Below, piece by piece: positions 9,704-20,049 of a stretch of DNA of 64,000 bases. The stretch's first letter is position 1. Every line of letters begins with the position of its first letter. Origin of the DNA: Cordylochernes scorpioides (Eukaryota > Arthropoda > Arachnida > Pseudoscorpiones > Chernetidae); NCBI GenBank assembly GCA_030710605.1, contig CP092864.1:142176673-142240672 (forward strand), written 5' to 3'. The position numbers were made by a program, and so were the translations under genes. The notes beneath the pieces are model-generated. The model made no database searches and had not been told where the DNA came from. It worked only from the letters and a program-made list of their open reading frames with translations.

Positions 9704-9913
9704 TTCCATGGAAAGGGGGGTACCATTGCCCCGTTAGTCAGCCACATTTCAGAGTTCCCTGTAGGCCTTCATGGTTACCGTAGGCCCTTCATCAAACGTT
9801 ACTGCACTACAATGTGGTGTCTTGTCCTTGTTGCTCCATGGAAAGGGGGGTGCCATTGCCCCGTTAGTCAGCCCCATTTCAGAGTTCCCTGTAGGCCTTC
9901 ACGGTTACCGTAG
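9704..9913. repeat. Two direct repeats, 130 bp apart
   Basis: An approximately 80-bp block (CCATGGAAAGGGGGG...CCTGTAGGCCTTCA) occurs at 9704-9783 and 9834-9913 with few changes. It lies just before the satellite leader and may belong to the same parent repeat. Confidence 0.7.
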
Positions 9914-9984
9914 CGGCTCGGTACTCACGACACCGTACTTTGCTCTACAGGGCAGTCCCTTACTTGGAGGACTTAAATTTCTGG

Positions 9985-10104
9985 GCAGGACTGTCACAAC
10001 ACCCAACTCACTCCGGACCATATATACAGTTGCCAGGCCATCCTTGCAGCCATCTATATGGCAGACATCAATCCAGAAGAAAACATCCATATTGACAAGA
10101 CACC
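9985..10104 (+). repeat. Leader of the satellite's parent repeat
   Basis: The blocks CCGGACCATATATAC, CCATCCTTGCAGCC and CAGACATCAATCCAGAAGA also precede single satellite units at 54848 (plus) and about 25190 (minus). This locus therefore starts as an ordinary dispersed repeat and becomes a satellite. Confidence 0.7.
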
Positions 10105-11785
10105 TCAGTTGGCCGGTATTGTGATCAGGGTGCACGGACCGATCTGATCTGTTCCATGGATAAGACACCACCACCACCTCAGTTGGCCGGTATTGTGATC
10201 AGGATGCACGGACCGATCTGATCTGTTCCATGGATAAGACACCACCACCACCTCAGTTGGCCGGTATTGTGATCAGGGTGCACGGACCGATCTGATCTGT
10301 TCCATGGATAAGACACCACCACCACCTCAGTTGGCCGGTATTGTGATCAGGGTGCACGGACCGATCTGATCTGTTCCATGGATAAGACACCACCACCACC
10401 TCAGTTGGCCGGTATTGTGATCAGGATGCACGGACCGATCTGATCTGCTCCATGGACAAGACACCACCACCACCTCAGTTGGCCGGTATTGTGATCAGGG
10501 TGTATGGACCGATCTGATCTGTTCCATGGATAAGACACCACCACCACCTCAGTTGGCCGGTATTGTGATCAGGATGCACGGACCGATCTGATCTGCTCCA
10601 TGGACAAGACACCACCACCACCTCAGTTGGCCGGTATTGTGATCAGGGTGTATGGACCGATCTGATCTGTTCCATGGATAAGACACCACCACCACCTCAG
10701 TTGGCCGGTATTGTGATCAGGATGCACGGACCGATCTGATCTGCTCCATGGACAAGACACCACCACCACCTCAGTTGGCCGGTATTGTGATCAGGGTGTA
10801 TGGACCGATCTGATCTGCTCCATGGACAAGACACCACCACCACCTCAGTTGGCCGGTATTGTGATCAGGGTGTATGGACCGATCTGATCTGCTCCATGGA
10901 CAAGACACCACCACCACCTCAGTTGGCCGGTATTGTGATCAGGGTGTATGGACCGATCTGATCTGTTCCATGGATAAGACACCACCACCACCTCAGTTGG
11001 CCGGTATTGTGATCAGGATGCACGGACCGATCTGATCTGCTCCATGGACAAGACACCACCACCACCTCAGTTGGCCGGTATTGTGATCAGGATGCACGGA
11101 CCGATCTGATCTGCTCCATGTACAAGACACCACCACCACCTCAGTTGGCCGGTATTGTGATCAGGGTGTACGGACCGATCTGATCTGCTCCATGGACAAG
11201 ACACCACCACCTCAGTTGGCCGGTATTGTGATCAGGGTGCACGGACCGATCTGATCTGCTCCATGGACAAGACACCACAACCTCAGTTGGCCGGTATTGT
11301 GATCAGGGTGCATGGACCGATCTGATCTGTTCCATGGACAAGACACCACCACCTCAGTTGGCCGGTATTGTGATCAGGATGCATGGACCGATCTGATCTG
11401 TTCCATGGACAAGACACCACCACCTCAGTTGGCCGGTATTGTGATCAGGGTGCACGGACCGATCTGATCTGTTCCATGGACAAGACACCACCACCTCAGT
11501 TGGCCGGTATTGTGATCAGGGTGCATGGACCGATCTGATCTGTTCCATGGACAAGACACCACCACCTCAGTTGGCCGGTATTGTGATCAGGGTGCACGGA
11601 CCGATCTGATCTGTTCCATGGACAAGACACCACCACCTCAGTTGGCCGGTATTGTGATCAGGGTGCATGGACCGATCTGATCTGTTCCATGGACAAGACA
11701 CCATCACCACCTCAGTTGGCCGGTATTGTGATCAGGATGCACGGACCGATCTGATCTGTTCCATGGATAAGACACCACCACCAAT
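10105..11785. repeat. 74/71-bp satellite, 23 units
   Basis: Units begin TCAGTTGGCCGGTATTGTG and end in a CCACCACCAC run. The first 15 intervals are 74 bp, later ones 71 bp after loss of one CAC, and the last interval is 74. Two variants (TTCCATGGATAAG and CTCCATGGACAAG) alternate over about 10440-10980, a local dimer pattern. Confidence 0.95.
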
Positions 11786-11849
11786 GGTAAATGACATTTT
11801 AAAATGCTCTCAAAATCTTCTTTGCAAACAAATGTTGAATAATTTTTAA

Positions 11850-12180
11850 AGCTTAGATATATAATACAATATAACGTGGCTTATAATTGTAGAACGACAT
11901 TTGAAAATTATTCCGCATGTGTTTTTTTCGAACGAAAAATCGAAATTTATTTTAAGGAGAAATAAAGATTATTTCTAACCTTAGGGATGAATTATGAAAG
12001 GATGAATTGTGAAGAGTAATAATAAACGGAAAAATAAAGTGTCCAGGGATGGAAATCGAACCCACATTGTTCCGCTTAACGGGCAGATGCCATGTCCACT
12101 AGGCTACCCTGGACATATTTTTCTGTTCGTAAATATTATATAAAGTGATTAATAATACAATATAATGCGGCTTATGATTT
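11850..12180 (-). repeat. tRNA-containing dispersed repeat
   Basis: Body with GCCGCATTATATTG complement, AAGGAGAAATAA and GATAAACGGAAAAATA flanking a tRNA-like module at 12042-12113. Same family as 16797-17556. Confidence 0.75.
12042..12113 (-). tRNA. tRNA-like module (probably not a working tRNA)
   Basis: 72 nt with acceptor TCCAGGG/CCCTGGA, a D arm with TAGCCTAGTGG (A box) and a T arm with GGGTTCGATT (B box). The anticodon loop reads CCGTTAA in this copy and CCGGTAA in others, with C where U33 is expected. The repeat context argues for a promoter module. Confidence 0.55.
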
Positions 12181-12213
12181 TAGAAGGACATTTGATATAT
12201 ATTTATGATATAT

Positions 12214-12518
12214 GATGCACTAGCGCGCCATCTGTAATGAAAATTCGAAACTATTTTAGATGCGTAAGATTCTTTTTGAAATTAAAAAAATTCTACTGTA
12301 CTTAATGCAATGGAAAAATTAATGGAAGGACCTGGATGATCTGTGGTGAACCCTCCCAGCGGTTTCGCCAGTTTAATCTACCATTTAACTGGCAAAACCG
12401 CTGGGAGGGTTCACAACCGATGAGTCAGACCCTCCCATTAATTTTTCCATTGCAGTAAGAGCAGTAGAAATTGTTTAATTTCAAAAAGAATCTTATGCGT
12501 CTAAAATAGTTTTGAATT
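12214..12518 (+). mobile_element. Hairpin element FB1
   Basis: Begins GATGCACTAGCGCGCCATCT; arms meet near 12375 around GGTTTCGCCAGTTTAATC. Flanked by a 12-bp duplication, tttatgatatat (12202-12213, 12519-12530). The right end lacks the outermost 20 bp of the palindrome. Confidence 0.8.
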
Positions 12519-12599
12519 TTTATGATATATGTTATAGGTTATTTATTTGCTCACACACATAACTAGTCTCATATAACTTTGTTAATAAGAAAAATATCC

Positions 12600-12950
12600 C
12601 CTCTATCCCGTTAAGAGACTTCTAAACTATGCGTCACTCTCGACCGTTGCTGCAAACCGTTATACTCGAGGCGGTTACTGAGCTACAACACTAGCTTTGG
12701 CAGAACGCCAACCTGGAGACTGTGGTTTCGGTCTAATGGCCTTCGTCAGTGGTGTTCTATATCTTTGTCACCGACCCGAGTCCGCTAGTTGACAGAGACG
12801 GTCGATTTGCGTCTATCTTGACGTAACAGGTGATCTTTTTTATACACCAAGATCCTTCCGGGGGTAAATTTACATTTTGTCTAAGAAGTTTTTTGAAATC
12901 AATCAATTCCCCGTACTATTGTTAATGAATTATTTTACAATATCTGACCC
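12600..12950. repeat. Unclassified dispersed repeat
   Basis: Shares GTCACCGACCCGAG, GTTTGCAGTGACGG-like and GACGT blocks with 60640-60830. No ORF recognised. Confidence 0.4.
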
Positions 12951-12954
12951 CATC

Positions 12955-13120
12955 AACGATTACAAGTAACCAAATGGAGCTCTGGCACATTTGTAAGTGC
13001 AAATTCGAACTGCTTTTCACTTGTGTCGACATGTGGTACACTTACAGTAAAAGCAGTTACCTACTTCTACCCACCATGATTATCATGGCCTGTACCACGT
13101 GTACTAGGGATAAGAAAAAA
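12955..13120 (+). mobile_element. SINE-B body fragment
   Basis: Carries GGCACATTTGTAAGTGCAAA, TAGATATGTGGT-like and CCACCATGATTATCATGGCC blocks shared with 18028-18350 and 14372-14668. The tRNA-like head is missing. Confidence 0.65.
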
Positions 13121-13189
13121 AATATATATGCACACTTTCCTTTTTGAGTATTTTTACTGTATTTTTATTTAGAATATTTTTTATTCCCG

Positions 13190-13509
13190 GCTTATAGTGC
13201 TCTTTTGGCTAAGTTTCCATAGTAATACTACTGTCCTCAAAGCTTATGTCCATAGTTCATCTAAAATACCCATTCCAAGAGTCTAGCATCAGTATCACTA
13301 TAAAAGGAAGATCGAAAAATGCAATATAACAGCGGTATGGTAGATTAAACTGGCGAAACCGCTGGGAGGGTTCACCACTGATGAACCAGGCCGTCCCATT
13401 TATTTTTCCATTGCAGTAAGGGCAAAAGAAATTGTTTAATTTCAAAAAGAATCTTACGCGTCTAAAATAGTTTATAATTTTCATAACAGATGGCGCTCTA
13501 GTGCATCGT
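13190..13509 (-). mobile_element. FB1 relative with a longer loop
   Basis: The right arm is complete, ending GATGGCGCTCTAGTGCATC. The left side holds CAAAGCTTATGTCCATAGTT and CCCATTCCAAGAGTCTA, which also occur in the older long relatives at 44220 and 60378. Confidence 0.6.
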
Positions 13510-13563
13510 AATATGAAATCATTATAACTAAGTTTTACTGTGTTTGTTATTAATACATTTCAG

Positions 13564-13750
13564 GTACGTTCCTGGCTTGTTGATGGTAAAATCTCACCAC
13601 GGATTGTTACAACGGGAACAAGATGGCTTGAACGAAAGGAATTTTCGCATCGAAAGAGTTCGGCGAGATTGGCTCAAAGATCGGCCCAACAGCGAAGTAG
13701 GAAATCTCGCGGATTTCAGAAGGACCAATGTGGAAGTAGAGTCCCTATAA
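13564..13750 (+). CDS. Candidate 3' terminal exon, unknown protein
   Basis: A pyrimidine-rich tract and TACATTTCAG acceptor end at 13563. The frame after it runs 62 codons (YVPGLLMVKSHHGLLQ...DFRRTNVEVESL) to a TAA at 13748-13750. Composition is clearly more GC-rich than the flanks. An AATAAA at 13847-13852 lies about 100 bases downstream, fitting a short 3' UTR. No family was recognised, and no partner exon was found. A second open frame (13540-13755) overlaps, so the reading frame is not certain. It could also be a fragment of an unrecognised mobile element. Confidence 0.35.
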
Positions 13751-13856
13751 GATAGAAACACTACATTTACGTCATCTCAAGAATGCCTTCTAAAACTCTG
13801 TTCCTTCTGTTAACCATACACAGGGCGAATTCCTACAATTTGTCAAATAAAGATGT

Positions 13857-14153
13857 GATGCACTAGCGCGCAATCTGTTATGAAAATTCGAAACTATTAT
13901 AGACGCGTAAGATTCGTTTTGATATTAAACAATTTACACTGCCCTTACTGCAATGGAAAAATTAAAGGGAGGACCTGGCTCATCATTGGTGAACCCTCCC
14001 AGCGGTTTCGCCAGTTTAATCTACCATACCGCGAAACCGCTGGGAGGGTTCACCACTGATGAGCCAGGCCCTCCCATTAATTTTTCCATTGCAGTAAGGG
14101 CAGTGTAAATTGTTTAATTTCAAAAAGAAACTTACGCGTCTATAATAGTTTTG
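13857..14153 (+). mobile_element. Hairpin element FB1
   Basis: Two arms joined near 14027 at CATACCGCG. Flanked by a perfect 12-bp duplication, aaataaagatgt (13845-13856, 14154-14165). The duplicated target contains AATAAA. Confidence 0.85.
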
Positions 14154-14224
14154 AAATAAAGATGTAAAATATTTGGGAATGCTTGGCTCATCAGTGGTGA
14201 ACCTTCCCAGCGATTTCTATCCAG

Positions 14225-14330
14225 TCGAACTGCTTTTCACATGTGTAGATATGTGGTGAACTTACAGTAAAAACAGTCGCCTACCTCTACCCACCATGAT
14301 TATTATGGCATTAACAGATCAGACTTCACC
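14225..14330 (+). mobile_element. SINE-B body fragment
   Basis: GTCGAACTGCTTTTCACATG, CTTACAGTAAAA and CCACCATGATTAT match other SINE-B bodies. Confidence 0.6.
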
Positions 14331-14371
14331 ATGCTTTCCCGTCTTAGAACAGGCCATCAACGTCCAATTTT

Positions 14372-14668
14372 TTTTTGTTTATCCCTAGTACACATGGTAC
14401 AGGCCATGATAATCATGGTGGGTAGAAGTAGGCGACTGCTTTTACTGTAAGTGCACCACATATCTACACATTTGAAAAGCAGTTCGACTTTTGCACTTAC
14501 AAATGTGCCAGAGCCCCGTTTGGTTACTTGCACTCGCTGGTGGGGTTGGAATTTTGCAAGAATCGGGAGCCATTGGAGCATTTTTTATCAAAAAAAAAGT
14601 GCCCAATGCGGGAATCGAACCCGGGTCGTAGCTGTCGAAAACCAACGGTTTTGACCATCCTTCCACCT
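14372..14668 (-). mobile_element. SINE-B, tRNA-like head and body
   Basis: On the minus strand a head with GGTGGAAGGATGG and the B-box GGGTTCGATTCCC (about 14598-14668) leads into a body with AATTCCAACCCCACC, GCAAGTAACC and CACCATGATTATCATGG. The same order occurs in the plus copy 18028-18350. It is an RNA polymerase III type SINE by its B box. Confidence 0.7.
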
Positions 14669-14759
14669 ACCTACGTCCATTGATTTTCAGAAGTGGATCC
14701 AAAACCTTTCCGAATTGCACCAAATGTCAGGATTCTCCAGCGAGCCCAGAACACATCAC

Positions 14760-14925
14760 ATCGGGTATTGCCGAACAGAAATCTACACCGACCCAGCTGT
14801 GGTCATCGAGGCGATAAAGAGGCCTTCAGGATCTGGTCTAGACTCGAAGTCCAGACCTGGGACAAGAAAAATATATTATGGCCTGTACCACGTGTACTAG
14901 GGATAAGCAAAAAATAAAGGTCTAC
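14760..14925. repeat. Dispersed repeat block
   Basis: CTACACCGACCCAGCTGTGG...CTTCAGGATCTGGTCTAGAC recurs at 30430-30545. A SINE-B end (CCACGTGTACTAGGGATAAG) follows. Confidence 0.55.
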
Positions 14926-15120
14926 CAGAGCTACAACTATTGTAGTGTACATTCTGCTTATATAGTCTACACTTGGTAGTTTGTTGTTGCTGATGTTGTT
15001 CAACGTTACTGTGAAAATAGGCTTCTGTAATTGTAGAAATGTTAACAAGCATATATTCGCTTCAAGCCCAATTGTTCCATTTAAATATATTGTTTACTAA
15101 CATTCACGAAGAACAGCATT

Positions 15121-15177
15121 TCTTAACCCCCCTCCCTCCCCCCCCCCCCCCCCCCCCTTTTTTTTTTTTTTTTTTTG
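15121..15177. repeat. Poly(C) then poly(T) tract
   Basis: A C-rich run passes straight into about 23 T residues. Length is likely unstable and prone to sequencing error. Confidence 0.85.
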
Positions 15178-15234
15178 GTTTTCGAGTCTGTAAAATTTGT
15201 GGTTTTATTTTAAACCTTTACTACTAAAGAGAAG

Positions 15235-15600
15235 CTCCGCCTTTGCCGGTCCCAAGCCCGGATGATAAAGGAGGGGGAGCAGTAACAAGCTCACTAAAAA
15301 ACCTGGACTCAGCTGGCCAGGCTGATAGTACCCTGTAAAGGCTCCTAATCCAGGGAGACAGGATGAGCGGCGTTTGTACTCCATGTTAGGAGCCGCTGCA
15401 CATGGCGTCTGTTCCTCATGTCAGAGGCGGCCATTTCTTTTGAAGCTAAGTCGGCCTGCCACTGAGTAGTACTCCCGGTCTTAATGAGAAAGGCAGACAC
15501 ATTCTACTTCACCCAGTCATGATGGTTGTCAAACAGACACCATCAAGGGTCACAACTTGATACCCTAATATGATTGAGTGGAGATAAGAAAGAAGAAGAA
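15235..15600 (+). mobile_element. SINE with (GAA)n tail, full copy
   Basis: Complete copy from CTCCGCCTTTGCCGG to AAGAAGAAGAA. Flanked by tactactaaagagaag (15219-15234) and tactattaaagaaag (15601-15615), an imperfect duplication of about 15 bp. Confidence 0.88.
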
Positions 15601-15889
15601 TACTATTAAAGAAAGAGAGAGAGAAAGAGAGAAAATTTCTATATAAGGTATACATCTCTTTTTTATCTCACTTCTAAAATAATGGCATTAACCTAAAAAA
15701 ATATCGTACAAAATATTTTTATTAGTAGTCAATAAAAATGTTGGGTTTAACGCAGTCAGATAAAAATCTCTAAGAACCGTTCTGGCGGCTATGAAGGACT
15801 GTCCCAGAACATTCTGACAACATGGAAGTCGAATGTATGGTTCATCCTGACATAGGCCGTATTGGCTGTGATAGATCGCTGTGGATTCA

Positions 15890-16460
15890 TTACTCCCGTC
15901 TACGTCTTCGCAACAACCCTGAGTTGGATGCTTTCTTGTAGATCCATCCTAACCCGGACGGCTCAACACATGCGGGATGTGATGTGAGGAGAGAGAAATC
16001 AAAGAAAGACAAGGGACCAACTTGGAAGCAATCGCATTAACGTGTTAAAACAACCCTGAGTATGATGCCTTGAAGATACTTGGATGTATATTAACACGGA
16101 CGGCCCAACACATGCGGGATGTGATGTGTGGAGAGAGAGAAATCAAAGAAAGACAAGGACCACATACAAGTTGGAAGCAATCGCATTAACGTGTTACAAC
16201 AACCCTGAGTAGGATGTCTTGTAGACACTCGGATGTATATTAACCCGGACGGTCCAACACATGCGGGATGTGATGTGTGGAGAGAGATTGAGATTGAAAC
16301 TGATTTATTACAATGTTCATATATGATTATATATGGTTGATTACAAAATTGAATAAATAAGAAAGAGGAGAGATAGAAATCAATGAAAGACAAGGAACCA
16401 CATACAAGTTGGAAGCAATCACATTAACGTGTTACAACCCCGAGTAGGATAATATCTGTA
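15890..16460. repeat. Tandem repeat of about 140-150 bp, four units
   Basis: Units share CAACCCTGAGT, CACATGCGGGATGTGATGTG and GAAGCAATCGCATTAACGTG. Unit starts are near 15914, 16051, 16200 and 16434; the third has an insertion of about 85 bp. It lies in the presumed first intron of the aquaporin gene. Confidence 0.8.
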
Positions 16461-16543
16461 GATCCATCTACGAACGTTACCGCGGAGTAGACACACAACA
16501 TGTGTTGTAGATATCTGTCAGAACACGGACCAGAGAGACTCAC

Positions 16544-16642
16544 CACAAGGACGAAGGTGCCCAAGAACTCAGCCAAGAAGTCCCGTATCAGCTGGTTCTG
16601 GACACGCAGCTTGTTGAGCCAGGGGTAAGGCGGCCGCGCCAT
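16544..16642 (-). CDS. Aquaglyceroporin, first coding exon
   Basis: 33 codons from ATG at 16642 to a splice donor GTGAGT beginning at 16543 (phase 0). The residues IRDFLAEFLGTFVLV form the start of the first membrane helix of the MIP family, with the upstream KLRVQNQ typical of glycerol-conducting members. Such proteins pass water, glycerol and other small solutes across the cell membrane. Both NPA boxes and the other helices must lie in later exons, towards lower coordinates; none was found by eye. An in-frame ATG at 16672 would add ten residues; the inner one was chosen for its GCCATGG-like context (CACCATGGCG). Upstream are CCAATATTGG and a weak TATA (CCTATATGC). GC is high against the AT-rich flanks, fitting a real exon. 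Confidence 0.85.
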
Positions 16643-16796
16643 GGTGTGAGAGGAGAGTAACTGACGATCCACGTGACGGCGGACCTGCGCACTCCAATAT
16701 TGGCCGCACCCCTGTCATCATTTCCTCACTTCCTCTATGTGATCTTCCTCACACACCGCATATAGGAACAACCACGTGAATCAACTTTAATACACT
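16643..16796 (-). promoter_or_regulatory. Putative aquaporin promoter and 5' UTR
   Basis: GC-richer sequence just upstream of the exon, with CCAATATTGG at about 16695-16705, CCTATATGC near 16760 and two CACGTG E-boxes (about 16669 and 16772). It ends where a tRNA-containing repeat begins. Confidence 0.4.
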
Positions 16797-17003
16797 TCGA
16801 TCATTACTCTTCACAATTCATCCTTTCATACTTCATCCCTAAAGTTAGAAATAATCGTTATTTCTCCTTAAAATGAATTACAATTTTTCGTTTAAAAAAA
16901 TACATTTGCGGTAAATATTTATCTAACATCGTTCTACAATCATAAGCCGCATTATATTGTATTATAAATTACTTTATATAGTATTTACGAACTTAGAAAT
17001 ATG

Positions 17004-17075
17004 TCAAGAGTAGCCTAGTGGACATGGCATCTGCCCGGTAAGCGGAACACTTTGGGTCCGATTCCCATCCCTGGA
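17004..17075 (+). tRNA. tRNA-like module, damaged
   Basis: As 17296-17367 but with a broken acceptor (TCAAGAG) and a changed T arm (GGGTCCGATT). Not expected to be a working tRNA. Confidence 0.5.
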
Positions 17076-17295
17076 CACTTTTTTTCCGTTTATCATTACT
17101 CTTCACAATTCATCCTTTCATACTTCATCCCTAAGGTTAGAAATAATCGTTATTTCTCCTTAAAATGAATTACGATTTTTCATTAAAAAAAAAAACATTT
17201 GCGGTAAAATTTATCTAACATCGTTCTACAATCATAAGCCGCATTATATTGTATTATACATTACTTTATATAATATTTACGAACGGAAAAATATG

Positions 17296-17367
17296 TCCAG
17301 GGTAGCCTAGTGGACATGGCATCTGCCCGGTAAGCGGAACACTGTGGGTTCGATTCCCATCCCTGGA
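17296..17367 (+). tRNA. tRNA-like module, full cloverleaf
   Basis: Acceptor TCCAGGG/CCCTGGA, D stem GCC/GGC, anticodon stem TCTGC/GCGGA with loop CCGGTAA, T stem GTGGG/CCCAT around TTCGATT. The loop would give anticodon GGT (threonine), but C replaces U33. It is the cleanest copy of the family. Being part of a tandem repeat, it is more likely a mobile polymerase III module than a host tRNA gene. Confidence 0.6.
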
Positions 17368-17703
17368 CACTTTTATTTTTCCGTTTATCATTACTCTTCA
17401 CAATTCATCCTCTTATACTTCATCTCTAAGGTTAGAAATAATCGTTATTTCTCCTTAAAATGAATTACGATTTTTTGTTTAAAAAGAAACCTTTGCTGTA
17501 AAATTTGTTTAACATCGCTCTAAAATCATAAGCCGCATTATATTGTATTATTATTTAAGCGCGGTCACACAATTTCCATTCTTACTATGTAATCTTTTAA
17601 AGCGTTAACCACCAATTTCTACTTTTTTTCCCAATAAAACAAAATCTCTACTTGAAATGAAGGCGATAAAAACGTGGTGATTTTCTTTTAATGGTAAAAA
17701 TAC

Positions 17704-17733
17704 AAGCTTTCAGGCAAGAATGCCCTTCTTCAG
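17704..17733 (-). ncRNA. Hammerhead ribozyme-like motif, AGCT type
   Basis: Minus strand: CTGAAGA, a GGGCA/TGCCT-type stem, then GAAAGCTT. The helix III is the palindrome AGCT. One extra nucleotide precedes helix II and helix I is short, so cleavage is uncertain. Confidence 0.45.
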
Positions 17734-18027
17734 GTTACAACTTGGAAATATTTTAAAACTATGGATATGAAAGATAGCCCAATACAGTAGGTAAATAGTT
17801 TAGCTGGGGGGATTGGCGAGGTAAAACACGGAGTATTGGGGTGGGAGGTCGATTTTTCGGTTAAAACTGGGCGTGCAGTGCGAGACCAAAGATTCAAGGA
17901 CTAGGCGCTGATACTTGTTCCCGACGCCAAGGCTTCCCAATATTTTTCATTGTAGTAAGGACAGTAGAAAGTGTTTGTTTAATTTGAAAAAGAAAAAAAG
18001 GGTTTATTTATTTTATTTCGTATACTA

Positions 18028-18350
18028 GTATATAGGAGAGTCGGTGGAAGGATTGTCTAAATCGTTGGTTTTTCGACCGCTATGACCCGGGTTCGATTCC
18101 CGCATTGGACACTTTTTTTCTGATTTAATAAAAAAAAAGCTCCAATGGCCCCTGATTCTTGTTAAAGTCCAAACCCACTAGCGAGTGCAAGTAACAAAAC
18201 GGGGCTCTGGCACATTTGTAAGTGCAAAGTCGAACTGTTTTACACATTTGTAGATATGGTGTGCACTTAGAGTAAAAGCAGTTGCTAACTTCTACCCACC
18301 ATGATTATCATGGCCTGTTCCACGTGTACTAGGGTAAGCAAAAAATATAT
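18028..18350 (+). mobile_element. SINE-B, tRNA-like head and body
   Basis: Head with GTCGGTGGAAGGATTG and B-box GGGTTCGATTCCC (about 18030-18108), then a body with GCAAGTAACAAAACGGGG and CACCATGATTATCATGGCC. Plus-strand counterpart of 14372-14668. Confidence 0.7.
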
Positions 18351-18594
18351 ATATTATATATAGATGGCATGTTATGCCCTTGATGCAAATATATTTATAT
18401 GTAATTTTACCGTACTAAAATTTTATGTCCACATTACATGCCATAACTAACCTTTTTACTTGTGAGCAGATGAAGGGAAATATTCCAAGCGTTTACAAAC
18501 GTGAAGGTTCTATATGTCACTATAAATTTCGAGACAGATTTCAAAACTAAAAATATAAAAACACAGCCAATCTCTGCAGGTAGTTTTCCTAAAT

Positions 18595-19160
18595 CAACAA
18601 ATTCTGGGGCTTCAGTAATTTGATTCTGCACTGTCAGCGCAAGGAAGACCTAATATAGGCGCAATGTTTTTAAACCAATTCTGGGGCTTCAGTGATTTTA
18701 TAACTCCGCCTTTGCCGGTCCCAAGCCCGGATAAAAAAGGAGGAGGGAGAGAAGTAGCAAGCTCGGTAAAAACCTGGGCTCAGCTGGCACGGCTGATAGC
18801 ACCCTGTAAGGACTCCAGGGATACAGGATGAATCTTTACTCCATGTTAGGAGCGGCTGCACATGGCGTCTGTTCCTCATGTCAGAGGCGGCCATTTCTTT
18901 TGGAGCTAAGTCAGCCTGCCACTGAGTGGTGCTCCCAGTCTTAATGACAAAGGCAGACGCATTCTACTTAACCCAATCATGATGGTTGTCAAGAGACAAG
19001 AAAGAAGAAGAAGTGATTTGATTCTGAAACGTCAGGGCAGGGTAGACCAAATATAGGCGCAAGGTTTTTAGACAAATTCTGGGGCTTCAGTGATTTAATT
19101 CTGTTCTGTCAGCGCAGGGAAGTCCTAATATAGGCGCAAGGTTTTCGAAATTTTTAAAAT
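18595..19160. repeat. 77-bp tandem repeat, three units, split by a SINE
   Basis: Units carry CCTAATATAGGCGCAA and TTCTGGGGCTTCAGTGATTT. They lie at about 18600-18700, 19012-19080 and 19081-19160; the gap is the SINE 18701-19011. Confidence 0.75.
18701..19011 (+). mobile_element. SINE with (GAA)n tail, inserted in a tandem repeat
   Basis: Starts CTCCGCCTTTGCCGG and ends AAAGAAGAAGA. Flanks agtgatttta and agtgatttga form a 9-10 bp duplication. The segment before the tail is deleted. Confidence 0.82.
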
Positions 19161-19374
19161 GAAAGTACTCCATCCAGGTTTGGAACCACACTCATATGAA
19201 TATGAATCTCACATGATACCTATGTAACGGTGAGAAATTTGCCTTTTTTCACCTTACTATTCTACTTCCAGAAATACTATAAACACGTATTCACAATCTT
19301 GAAGATAAAGGTTACCTGGCCAGCATTCATGTTTCTGTTAAAATAGACACTTCGGCTAGTTCACGTTTTATTTT

Positions 19375-19545
19375 CTTAACGTTTCAACAAAAATCTTTTG
19401 TCTTCGCCAGGAGAAATAAATAAAAATAAGGCATTTGGCAAGGCGTTTAAAAATTAGAGAACAATTTTTAACGCCTTGGCAAATGCTTTATTATTATTTT
19501 TATTTCTCCTGACGAAGACAAAAGATTTTTTATTGAAACTTTGAG
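19375..19545. repeat. Inverted pair of decayed hammerhead-like hairpins
   Basis: The left arm (minus) reads CTGGCGA...GAAACGTT and the right arm (plus) CTGACGA...GAAACTTT. Both keep the GACAAAAG stem but have core changes. Outer arms match CTTCGGC...GTCGAAAG. Confidence 0.55.
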
Positions 19546-19726
19546 AAATTAAAACTTTAACTGTCGAAAGTGTCTATTTTTACAGAAAAATATGTATTTA
19601 TAATATTATGCGCCAAGAATAACACCTCTCTCATACCGCTAAAATAATTTTAAAATGTATAAATATTCCACCTTTTACACTAAATTCAATCAATAAAGAA
19701 TTGAGGGTTTCTTTCTTTTCTTATTT

Positions 19727-20049
19727 CTTCTTCTTCTTATTTCTTATCTCCATTCAATCATATTAGGTTCTGGGTGAAGTAGAATGCGTCTGCCTTTGTC
19801 ATTAAGATTGGGAGCACTACTCAGTGGAAGGCCGACTTAGCTCCAAAAGAAATGGCCGCCTCTGACATGAGGAACAGACGCCATGTGCAGCCGCTCCTAA
19901 CATGGAGTACAAACACTGCTCATCCTGTATCCCTGGAGCCCTTACAGGGTACTATCAGCCGGGCCAGCTGAGCCCAGGTTTTTTACCAAGCTTGTTACTG
20001 CTTCCCTTCCTCCTTTTTATCCGGGCTTGGGAGCGGCAAAGGCGGAGTT
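19727..20049 (-). mobile_element. SINE with (GAA)n tail, minus copy
   Basis: Complete from the TTCTTCTTC tail to GGCGGAGTT. Flanked by T-rich sequence in which tttcttatttctt-like duplications occur on both sides, though the low complexity makes their limits unclear. Confidence 0.8.

Larger units (their letters stand above)
16797..17556 (+). repeat. Tandem of a tRNA-containing repeat, about 292-298 bp period
   Basis: About 2.6 units. The block CATTACTCTTCACAATTCAT starts near 16803, 17095 and 17393. Each full unit joins a tRNA-like module to a body ending GCCGCATTATATTGTATTAT. Confidence 0.85.

Noticed and set aside
10105..11785. Regular 74-bp repeats resembling a CRISPR array
   Set aside because: Units are contiguous with no unique spacers and the sequence is eukaryotic; it is a satellite.
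17296..17367. A working threonine tRNA gene
   Set aside because: The cloverleaf is complete but it is one of many copies of a repeat, has C in place of U33, and the anticodon loop varies between copies.
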